NCBI GenBank assembly: GCA_021160085.1
Contig: JAGHDE010000114.1
Span: 1-5,211 of the forward strand
Source of the DNA: Pseudomonadota bacterium
GTDB lineage: Bacteria > Desulfobacterota > WTBG01 > JAGOGO01
Reading direction: 5' to 3'
Length of the DNA stretch: 5,211 bases
The translations under genes and the position numbers were made by a program. The notes beneath the pieces were generated by a model, which saw nothing but the letters and a program-made list of their open reading frames with translations, was not told the origin of the DNA and did no database searches. Numbering within the stretch: the stretch's first letter is position 1; each line of letters begins with the position of its first letter. Below are positions 1 through 5,211 of the stretch, in pieces.

Positions 1-34
1 ATAAACTCCTAACCTGGATAAACCGGAACCAAAC

Positions 35-64
35 AGTGCCTAAAGTTTGAAGTGCCTAAAGTTT
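35..64. repeat. Two tandem copies of a 14-base repeat, 16-base period
   Basis: The sequence agtgcctaaagttt occurs at 35-48 and again, identically, at 51-64. A diverged copy sharing agtg and ctaaagtt lies at 74-88. The core octamer (C/G)CTAAAGT is present three times on the plus strand (39-46, 55-62, 79-86) and twice on the minus strand (109-116, 118-125), all within about 90 bases. Confidence 0.85.
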
Positions 65-120
65 AGAGTTAAAAGTGAGCTAAAGTTATTCGATTTTGGG
101 CGCTTCAAACTTTAGGCACT
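35..120. repeat. Inverted repeat with 20-base arms after mltG
   Basis: Bases 35-54 and the reverse complement of 101-120 agree at 19 of 20 positions, with a 46-base loop. The right arm can also pair over 14 bases with the second direct copy (51-64). The structure lies just past the 3' end of mltG and could fold in the transcript. No run of U follows the stem in the minus-strand transcript, so a typical intrinsic terminator is not supported. A palindromic intergenic repeat or a small non-autonomous element is the alternative. Confidence 0.75.
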
Positions 121-128
121 TTAGCTCA
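76..128. repeat. Second inverted repeat, 11-base arms, covering the mltG stop
   Basis: Bases 76-86 (tgagctaaagt) are the exact reverse complement of 118-128. The right arm contains the whole mltG stop codon (126-128) and shares three bases (118-120) with the larger inverted repeat, so the two stems compete. Confidence 0.75.
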
Positions 129-1142
129 AGGTGACTTGGTCCGACGAGCAGACCTCTGATATTTATTGACCGCCTGGTTGTGTTCGGACAAGGTAGTGGA
201 AAAATAATGGGCGCCATCATTTTTGGAAACGAAATAGAGGTAATCAACTTCAGCAGGATAAAGAACTGCCCGGATCGAATCTATACCCGGATTGGAAATC
301 GGGGCAGGAGGGAGACCGTCAATGAGGTAAGTATTGTAGGGCGTATATATCTTTAAATCTTTTTTAGTCAGCTTTCCGGTAAAATGATCCAGACCGTAAA
401 TAACGGTAGGGTCACATTGAAGACGCATATTTTTTTTCAAGCGGTTGTGAAACACTGCCGAGATCAGCTTTTTCTCCTCAGAATTTGCTGTTTCTTTTTC
501 AATCATAGAAGCCAGGGTTACAACTTTTCTTTGAGAAAGGTTTACATCCTTTGCTCTTTCTCTAATTTTTTTATCATAAACTTCCTTAAAGCGTTGCACC
601 ATACAGAAAATAATTTTCCTTTCTCCAATATCCCGTATGAATTTATAGGTATCGGGAAAAAGATAACCCTCTAAGATTTCTTCATTTATATCCAAGGAAG
701 CTGCGAAGTCAGAATCAGTGGCCATCCGGATAAATTTGTTCTTATCTGCCAGCCCTTTTTTACTGTACAGATCAGCTATTTGGACCAAGGTCAACCCTTC
801 AGGAATGGTAATACTGTATTCGATCTGTTTCCCCTGGATTATTTTATTTAAAATTTCATTGGAAAACATCCGATTAGAAAGTTGATATTCTCCGAATTTT
901 ATGCGGGTATCTACCCCTCGCAATCGGGCTAAGATATAAAAAAAAGTTTGGTTGCGGATGATTCCTTTTTCTTGAAGAAGGCGGCTCAACTGGTTTAGAC
1001 TCGAGCCGGGTTTAATAGTGATTATCTCAACTACTTCTTCACCATTTGAGGGGGGAGATGAAAAAAAGAGGATTATTCCTGCGAAAGACAAGACCCCCAA
1101 AGTGAATATTATAACGCTACTGTAAATAAAAAAATTTTTCAT
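126..1142 (-). CDS. mltG: Endolytic murein transglycosylase MltG (YceG family)
   Basis: MltG cuts nascent glycan strands of peptidoglycan and sets their length, acting outside the cytoplasmic membrane. The protein has 338 residues, a normal length. It has a short N-terminus and a single membrane segment at about residues 6-27, then an extracytoplasmic LysM-like part (about 36-112, with ITIKPGSSLNQLS and FGEYQLS). The catalytic YceG domain follows with TIPEGLTLVQIA, GYLFPDTYKF, LASMIEKET, VFHNRL, LQCDPTVIYG, YNTYLIDGLPPAPISNPG and YLYFVSKNDGAHYFS. Glu215 in MIEKET corresponds to the known catalytic Glu (E218 in E. coli). The start is ATG 1140-1142, 39 bases after the prenyl synthase stop. No good Shine-Dalgarno precedes it, and the frame offers no other ATG, GTG or TTG upstream before a stop. 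The TGA at 126-128 lies in one arm of an inverted repeat. It is the last gene of the run in this window. Confidence 0.96.
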   Translation of the reverse strand: MKNFFIYSSVIIFTLGVLSFAGIILFFSSPPSNGEEVVEIITIKPGSSLNQLSRLLQEKGIIRNQTFFYILARLRGVDTRIKFGEYQLSNRMFSNEILNKIIQGKQIEYSITIPEGLTLVQIADLYSKKGLADKNKFIRMATDSDFAASLDINEEILEGYLFPDTYKFIRDIGERKIIFCMVQRFKEVYDKKIRERAKDVNLSQRKVVTLASMIEKETANSEEKKLISAVFHNRLKKNMRLQCDPTVIYGLDHFTGKLTKKDLKIYTPYNTYLIDGLPPAPISNPGIDSIRAVLYPAEVDYLYFVSKNDGAHYFSTTLSEHNQAVNKYQRSARRTKSP

Positions 1143-1181
1143 GCGGAAAATAATTTCAGGGGAGATAATTTGTGGGCTTCA

Positions 1182-2159
1182 TCAGGTTCTGCGCTGGGTA
1201 ACATAATCGGCAACAGTCATCAATGCTTCTTTATAAGGAGATGCAGTAATTCCATTAAGGGCTTGTTTTGCCACCTGCGCATAATATAGGGTTTTTTCAA
1301 TTGAATAGTCCAAACCGTGATATTTTTTAATTAACGTTAAGAGGATATGCAAGTCTTTTTCAGTTAGATCCTTCTTTCCCAGGGTCGATTCAATGATTTT
1401 TCTATCTCCGGGGGGGCTGTTCCGGAGAGTATAAATGAGTGGAATGGTTACTTTCCCTTCTTTGAGATCTTTCCCTATGGTTTTTCCAAACTCTTCTTCA
1501 GTAGAAATATAATCGAGGGTATCATCCATGAGTTGATAAGCAACCCCTATGTTATAGCCGAAACTTTTCAGAGCCATTTCTTGTTCTTTGTTCACACGGC
1601 CTAAAATAGCGCCGATCTGACTTGCCGCTTCGATTAAACTTGCGGTTTTATAGGACACTATGGATAAATAATCCTGTTCATTACATGAAACATCATTTTC
1701 TTTTACTAAATCTAAAATTTCGCCCTGGGCTAACTTGGTAGAAGCCCCAGTCAAAACTTCAAGAATATGCTGATTATCAATTTGAGCAATAAGTGAAAAT
1801 GCTTGAGAAAACAAGAAGTCTCCCACGAGGATGCTTGCTTGATTTCCCCAAAGAGTATTTGCCGAAGAATTTCCCCGGCGAATATTAGCATCATCAACCA
1901 CATCATCATGAAGAAGGGTGGCGGTATGGATAAACTCTAAAACAGAGGCAAGCTTTATGTGGACTTTCTCCTGGTATCCGCAAGCGCAGGCTGACAAAAT
2001 AAGAATCAAAGGCCGGAAACGCTTGCCGCCGCTGTTCAAGATGTGTTTTCCTATTTCAGGAATGAGAGCTGCTTCCGACTGAAGATTGCGGTCTAACTCT
2101 TTTTCCACCTCCTGAAGATCTTTATCAACCATTTCATAAACAGCTTCAATATTCATCAT
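1182..2159 (-). CDS. Long-chain trans-polyprenyl diphosphate synthase (IspB/HepT type)
   Basis: Condenses isopentenyl diphosphate onto an allylic primer to build an all-trans chain, normally the side chain of menaquinone or ubiquinone. The length of 325 residues fits. Visible family motifs are GGKRFRP (44-50, substrate binding), the first Asp-rich motif LLHDDVVDD (82-90, with D85, D86 and D89), RRG (94-96), KTASL (171-175), the second Asp-rich motif YQLMDDTLDY (208-217, with D212, D213 and D216) and GKDLKEGKVTIP (229-240). The residue five before the first Asp motif is a small Ala (A80). In this family that permits long products, roughly C30 or more, but the exact length cannot be read. The first two codons are both ATG; the Shine-Dalgarno spacing favours the second (2154-2156). 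The gene follows comF by 16 bases. No quinone ring genes are nearby, so the final lipid is uncertain (hepta- or octaprenyl are likeliest). Confidence 0.93.
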   Translation of the reverse strand: MMNIEAVYEMVDKDLQEVEKELDRNLQSEAALIPEIGKHILNSGGKRFRPLILILSACACGYQEKVHIKLASVLEFIHTATLLHDDVVDDANIRRGNSSANTLWGNQASILVGDFLFSQAFSLIAQIDNQHILEVLTGASTKLAQGEILDLVKENDVSCNEQDYLSIVSYKTASLIEAASQIGAILGRVNKEQEMALKSFGYNIGVAYQLMDDTLDYISTEEEFGKTIGKDLKEGKVTIPLIYTLRNSPPGDRKIIESTLGKKDLTEKDLHILLTLIKKYHGLDYSIEKTLYYAQVAKQALNGITASPYKEALMTVADYVTQRRT

Positions 2160-2161
2160 GA

Positions 2162-2167
2162 CCCTTC
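2162..2167 (-). promoter_or_regulatory. Ribosome binding site of the prenyl synthase
   Basis: The minus strand reads GAAGGG. It lies only 2 bases before the first ATG (2157-2159) but 5 bases before the second ATG (2154-2156). The second codon is thus the likelier start and the protein may be one residue shorter than annotated. Confidence 0.6.
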
Positions 2168-2175
2168 AATTTTTC

Positions 2176-2904
2176 TTAACCCGCCCGAGCGATGACAAAT
2201 CCATCTACACGGAAAGCCCCGGCTTTTTTTAAGACCCGGGCACATTCATTCATCGTTGCTCCCGTGGTATAGACATCATCTAAAAGAAGGATGGTTTTTC
2301 CATTAACCAACTCAGAATTTTTAACCTTGAAAGCATTGCGCACATTATTTTTTCTTTCTTTTCCCCGGAGCGCTATCTGGGGAGGTGTACAAACAATCCT
2401 TTGGAGAACCATCCTTTTTAGAGGCAGGTTATATTTTTTTTCCAGAATTTTTCCCCATAAAACAGATTGATTGAACCCTCTTTGCCTGAGCCGGCTTCTA
2501 TGGAGAGGAACCGGAACAGAAAAATTATAAGAGCAAAAATTAATATCTTTTTTCTGATAGCCATCAAGCAAAAATTCGAGAATATTGCCTACCGCGAATT
2601 GTTGCTTGTATTTAAACTGATGGATAAGCTTTTGCAGGACTCCTTCATATTTACCTAAAGCACGAACAATGGTTAAGTACGATTTTTGAGTAAGACAATC
2701 TCCACATAAATGGTCCCGATCACTTTCTGCCAAAAACGGCTTGCCACAATGGATGCAAAATGGGTGTCTAATCAATGAAATAGAATCAATACAAGCTTCG
2801 CAAATCAGATGTTCTCGTCTGTACGTTTCTCGTGACCCGCAAACCAGGCAGATGGGAGGAAACAAATAATCCCGCACATAAGAAAATATGTCAAGCCAAC
2901 TCAC
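2176..2904 (-). CDS. comF: ComF family phosphoribosyltransferase-fold protein
   Basis: A ComF/GntX family protein of 242 residues, a usual length. In naturally competent bacteria ComF helps bring in single-stranded DNA. The family also occurs in many bacteria not known to be competent, so its role here is open. The N-terminal part has four CxxC pairs (C19/C22, C35/C38, C50/C53, C67/C70), which look like a zinc-binding region. The C-terminal half is a type I phosphoribosyltransferase fold with the PRPP-binding loop ILLLDDVYTTGAT (residues 205-217). Between them are the family blocks FKYKQQF, VPVPLHRSRLRQRGFNQS and CTPPQIALRGKERKNNVRNAF. The start is GTG 2902-2904, 11 bases after the rsfS stop, with a weak GGGA ribosome site just inside the gap. 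The stop is TAA 2176-2178. The close spacing suggests co-transcription with rsfS and the prenyl synthase. No other competence gene is in view. Confidence 0.93.
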   Translation of the reverse strand: MSWLDIFSYVRDYLFPPICLVCGSRETYRREHLICEACIDSISLIRHPFCIHCGKPFLAESDRDHLCGDCLTQKSYLTIVRALGKYEGVLQKLIHQFKYKQQFAVGNILEFLLDGYQKKDINFCSYNFSVPVPLHRSRLRQRGFNQSVLWGKILEKKYNLPLKRMVLQRIVCTPPQIALRGKERKNNVRNAFKVKNSELVNGKTILLLDDVYTTGATMNECARVLKKAGAFRVDGFVIARAG

Positions 2905-2915
2905 TCTATTCCCGG

Positions 2916-3314
2916 TTAACTTTTTATGGTTTTTTTATCAATTGTATCGATACGGGGAGCTTCATTCCACAATCGTTCAAGGTCATAAAACTCTCTAATT
3001 GATTTGTGGAAAACGTGGATAATAACATCATTATAATCCATCAAAATCCACTCTCCCTCTGCCGATCCCTCTATGCCGACGGGTTCAAATCCCGCTTTCC
3101 CCAATTTTTCTTTGATATGTCTGGCAATCCCCCGAACCTGCCGGCCTGACTGTCCATGACAGATAATAAAATAGTCAGCAAAGGAAGAAATTTTCGTTAC
3201 ATCAAGAGCTACTAAATCTTCTCCTTTTTGATCTGAAGCCGCCTGAACACAACAACAAAGCTTTTTTTTTGAATTTTCTGTTGCCTTTGCCTTTTGAACT
3301 TTATCCTTTGGAAT
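2916..3314 (-). CDS. rsfS: Ribosomal silencing factor RsfS (YbeB/Iojap family), probable ATT start
   Basis: RsfS binds ribosomal protein uL14 on the large subunit and blocks joining of the subunits, lowering translation in poor conditions. Read from ATT 3312-3314 the protein has 132 residues; the E. coli homologue has about 105. Family blocks by residue: KGEDLVALDV (33-42), SSFADYFIICHG (46-57), IKEKLGKAGFEPVGIEG (67-83), GEWILMDYNDVIIHVF (87-102) and REFYDLERLW (106-115). The domain is complete, so the gene looks intact. The frame opens after a TAA at 3330-3332 and contains no ATG, GTG or TTG until TTG 3102-3104, which would remove half the domain. ATT 3312-3314 follows AAAGGAG with a 6-base gap, which is why I chose it. 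The first 18 or so residues (PKDKVQKAKATENSKKK) are a Lys-rich tail outside the family domain, followed by a CCC triplet at about 26-28. An A9 run (3262-3270) lies in the N-terminal coding part. Function is sure; the start is inferred. Confidence 0.88.
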   Translation of the reverse strand: MPKDKVQKAKATENSKKKLCCCVQAASDQKGEDLVALDVTKISSFADYFIICHGQSGRQVRGIARHIKEKLGKAGFEPVGIEGSAEGEWILMDYNDVIIHVFHKSIREFYDLERLWNEAPRIDTIDKKTIKS

Positions 3315-3320
3315 ATTTTT

Positions 3321-3327
3321 CTCCTTT
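3321..3327 (-). promoter_or_regulatory. Strong ribosome binding site deciding the rsfS start
   Basis: The minus strand reads AAAGGAG here, then AAAAAT, then ATT at 3312-3314. It is the best Shine-Dalgarno match before any gene of the window. Between it and the A9 run ending at 3262 there is no ATG, GTG or TTG in any of the three frames. The site therefore points to ATT, the only plausible in-frame start. An overlapping ATA (3314-3316) is out of frame with RsfS. Confidence 0.75.
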
Positions 3328-3387
3328 GATTATGTTTGCACAACTTTTTGCGATACTGTCAACAATGCCCTTACAAACAAAAAACCA

Positions 3388-4068
3388 TCATCCTCGATAC
3401 AACTTATGCTTTTCAATATAATCGGCAACTATTGAGGGAACGAGATAACGAACCGAATCCCCTTTTTTGATTCGGTTGCGAATTACACTGGAAGAGATAT
3501 CCAACAAGGTAATCTCTTTGAAACAAATTTTGTGGCTTGATGAATGAAGATAACAATTTTGTTCAGAATTGTAGTGGAAATCTTGGGCCACTTCAACCGG
3601 AAGCAAAGTAGAAATCTCCTTTTTGGGATACCCCGGCCTGGCTAATATAATAAAATTAGTTAAAGAAAACAAACGGGCAAAATCTTTCCAGCTAATTATT
3701 TTTAAAAAAGAGTCCATCCCCATCAGAAAATAGAGTGATGTTGAAGAGCCCATCTTCTTTAGAAAATATTCTATGGTAAAAATTGAATAGGATTTACCCA
3801 TCCTCTTGATTTCAAAATCAGAGAGGTCAAAATCAGGGTTGTTATTGATAGCTAATTCTACCATCCGGAGACGATGTTTGGGAGAACCTATTGATTTCAC
3901 ATCCTTATGGGGAGGGATCCGGGACGGGATGAAAACAACCCTTTTGAGATGAAAAGATTCTTTGATCTCTTCTGCAGCCCGGAGATGTCCATGGTGTATC
4001 GGATCAAACGTTCCTCCGAAAAGACCTATCCTTTCCCCGTTGTTTTTAATTGTATCTGAACTTTTCAT
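3388..4068 (-). CDS. nadD: Nicotinate-nucleotide adenylyltransferase NadD
   Basis: Transfers AMP from ATP to nicotinic acid mononucleotide, giving deamido-NAD, an essential step of NAD synthesis in the cytosol. The protein has 226 residues, a normal length. The nucleotidyltransferase signature GGTFDPIHHGHL (residues 18-29) holds the (H/T)xGH ATP-binding motif. Further family blocks are FIPSRIPPHK (46-55), HRLRMVELAI (65-74), GMDSFLKIISW (117-127), ARPGY (143-147) and ISSSVIRNRI (191-200), the last matching the C-terminal ISSTxIR motif. The start is ATG 4066-4068, 9 bases after the proA stop. I see no clear Shine-Dalgarno before it, so translation may be coupled to proA. About 10 residues (MKSSDTIKNN) precede the point where many homologues begin, but no other ATG, GTG or TTG lies between. 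Its place next to rsfS is widespread in bacteria. The Bacillus-type yqeK gene that often separates them is absent. Confidence 0.97.
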   Translation of the reverse strand: MKSSDTIKNNGERIGLFGGTFDPIHHGHLRAAEEIKESFHLKRVVFIPSRIPPHKDVKSIGSPKHRLRMVELAINNNPDFDLSDFEIKRMGKSYSIFTIEYFLKKMGSSTSLYFLMGMDSFLKIISWKDFARLFSLTNFIILARPGYPKKEISTLLPVEVAQDFHYNSEQNCYLHSSSHKICFKEITLLDISSSVIRNRIKKGDSVRYLVPSIVADYIEKHKLYRG

Positions 4069-4077
4069 ATATAATGG

Positions 4078-5211
4078 CTACGTACGAATTTGTCCCTCAC
4101 CATACACAATAAATTTTGTGGTGGTCAGCTCCTTGAGCCCCATGGGCCCAAAAGCATGAAGTTTGGTTGTGCTGATCCCGATTTCAGCTCCTAACCCCAG
4201 CTGATTTCCATCGCTAAATCGAGTCGAAGCATTTACCAGAACCGTTGAAGAATCAACCTCTCGGAGAAATTTCTGCCCGTTTTCATAAGACTGGGTGATG
4301 ATCGATTCAGTGTGGAGGGAACCATAAGTTTCTATGTGGTTTATGGCTTCTTGAATGGTATCCACCACCTTAACCGCCAAAATAAGATCCAGGTATTCAG
4401 CATACCAGTCATCCGGAGAAGCAGGTTTTAACCCCGGGGAAAGGTTTACAGTTCGTGGACATCCACGAATTTCAACCCCCTTTTCCTGAAGCCTGGGTAT
4501 GAGAACCGGAAGGATTACTGGCGCAATTTCCTGATGAATTAGAAGAGTTTCCAAAGCATTGCATACTCCCGGCCTTTGGCATTTTGAATTAATAACTATT
4601 TCTTCACTCATCTTCATGTCCGCAGTGTTATCGATGAATATATGGCAGGTACCCTTGTAATGTTTTATTACCGGTATCTTAGATTTTTCCACCACTGAAC
4701 GAATCAGATCTTCTCCACCTCTGGGAATGATTACATCGATCAGCTCTTCTAATTGTAACAATGCATACACAGCTTCCCGATCAGAAATAGGTATAAAAGA
4801 AATAGCCTCCCGGGGAATGCCGGTCTTCCCGGCTTCCTTCTGGAGGATATCAGCAATAACACGGTTGGAGTGGATGGCTTCTGAGCCTCCTCGCAAAACA
4901 ACCGCATTTCCCGATTTCAAACAAAGCCCGGCTGCATCCGCAGTAACGTTAGGTCGGGATTCATAAATTATCCCAATTACTCCTAAAGGAATTCGCATAT
5001 TCCCCACCAATAGACCGTTGGGACGTTTCCACATCCCGGTTATTTCTCCTACCGGATCGGGGAGATTCGCTACTTCCCTTAACCCCCCCGCCATATCTTC
5101 TATGATTTTATCAGTGATCGTCAAACGGTCAATCAAAGCATTACTAAGACCCTTGTTTTGGGCCAAGTGAAGATCACGAGCGTTTTCTTCTTTCAGCCTG
5201 GATCCATTGGC
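4078..5211 (-). CDS. proA: Gamma-glutamyl phosphate reductase ProA, 5' end cut by window edge
   Basis: NADPH-dependent reduction of gamma-glutamyl phosphate to glutamate-5-semialdehyde, the second step of proline synthesis, in the cytosol. About 377 residues are visible up to the TAG at 4078-4080. The family is about 415 long, so roughly 40 N-terminal residues lie beyond base 5211. The frame stays open to the edge, and the residues upstream of the in-frame TTG at 5164-5166 ([15 protein letters not shown]) match the family, so that TTG is internal and not a start. Visible family signatures in order are LPDPVGE, the Rossmann-type stretch [32 protein letters not shown], the catalytic loop [11 protein letters not shown] with the nucleophile Cys encoded at 4561-4563, and the C-terminal [19 protein letters not shown]. 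No frameshift is seen. nadD starts 9 bases after the stop, so co-transcription is likely. proB would be expected just upstream, but this is inferred from other genomes. Confidence 0.97.
   Translation of the reverse strand, partial: ANGSRLKEENARDLHLAQNKGLSNALIDRLTITDKIIEDMAGGLREVANLPDPVGEITGMWKRPNGLLVGNMRIPLGVIGIIYESRPNVTADAAGLCLKSGNAVVLRGGSEAIHSNRVIADILQKEAGKTGIPREAISFIPISDREAVYALLQLEELIDVIIPRGGEDLIRSVVEKSKIPVIKHYKGTCHIFIDNTADMKMSEEIVINSKCQRPGVCNALETLLIHQEIAPVILPVLIPRLQEKGVEIRGCPRTVNLSPGLKPASPDDWYAEYLDLILAVKVVDTIQEAINHIETYGSLHTESIITQSYENGQKFLREVDSSTVLVNASTRFSDGNQLGLGAEIGISTTKLHAFGPMGLKELTTTKFIVYGEGQIRT

Noticed and set aside
35..88. CRISPR array
   Set aside because: Copies are 14 bases with a 2-base gap and inverted copies nearby; there are no spacers and no cas genes.
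35..120. Intrinsic terminator of the operon
   Set aside because: The stem is long, but the loop is 46 bases and no U run follows in the minus-strand transcript.
384..674. Plus-strand open frame of 96 codons, and similar ones at 2467-2658, 3962-4159 and 4727-4966
   Set aside because: All lie wholly or mostly opposite well-recognised genes, resemble no family I know and look like shadows.
3102..3104. TTG as the start of a 62-residue RsfS
   Set aside because: It lies inside the conserved domain; the upstream in-frame residues match RsfS strongly, so the gene is longer.
3329..3362. Promoter before rsfS: TTGACA (3357-3362) and CATAAT (3329-3334) on the minus strand
   Set aside because: The -35 match is perfect, but the spacer is 22 bases instead of about 17, so it is probably chance in an AT-rich gap.
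3315..3387. Small gene or leader peptide between nadD and rsfS
   Set aside because: The only ATGs, overlapping the nadD stop, run for six codons or fewer before TAA, with no ribosome site.
5164..5166. TTG as the start of proA
   Set aside because: In-frame residues up to the window edge match the ProA N-terminal region, so the true start is outside the window.

Overview
The window holds six protein genes, all on the minus strand, packed like one operon. In transcription order (right to left) they are proA (5' end cut by the window edge), nadD, rsfS, comF, a long-chain trans-polyprenyl diphosphate synthase and mltG. All are chromosomal housekeeping families. No phage, transposase, CRISPR, rRNA or tRNA gene is visible. 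The DNA is moderately AT-rich and all six genes look alike in composition. The neighbourhood proA-nadD-rsfS (usually after obg and proB) is common in Firmicutes and several uncultured phyla. The sequence alone does not let me name a lineage; an uncultured anaerobe or MAG is a guess.

Layout: proA (4078-5211, partial) makes glutamate-5-semialdehyde for proline. After 9 bases comes nadD (3388-4068), which makes nicotinic acid adenine dinucleotide for NAD. A 73-base spacer leads to rsfS (2916-3314), the ribosomal silencing factor. comF (2176-2904) follows after 11 bases; it is a phosphoribosyltransferase-fold protein with a Cys-rich N-terminus. After 16 bases comes the prenyl synthase (1182-2159), which makes the lipid tail of a quinone or a related carrier. 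After 39 bases comes mltG (126-1142), the membrane-bound endolytic transglycosylase that ends nascent peptidoglycan strands. Bases 1-128 hold a cluster of short direct and inverted repeats built on the octamer (C/G)CTAAAGT. One arm runs over the mltG stop codon.

The most notable point is rsfS. Its reading frame has no ATG, GTG or TTG before codon 71, which lies inside the conserved domain. A strong Shine-Dalgarno sequence sits 6 bases before an in-frame ATT at 3312-3314. The gene therefore probably starts at ATT, the rare start best known from infC (IF3). An annotation limited to standard starts would report only a 62-residue stump beginning at TTG 3104. The second point is the repeat-hairpin cluster after mltG. 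I see no sign of a new multi-gene system.
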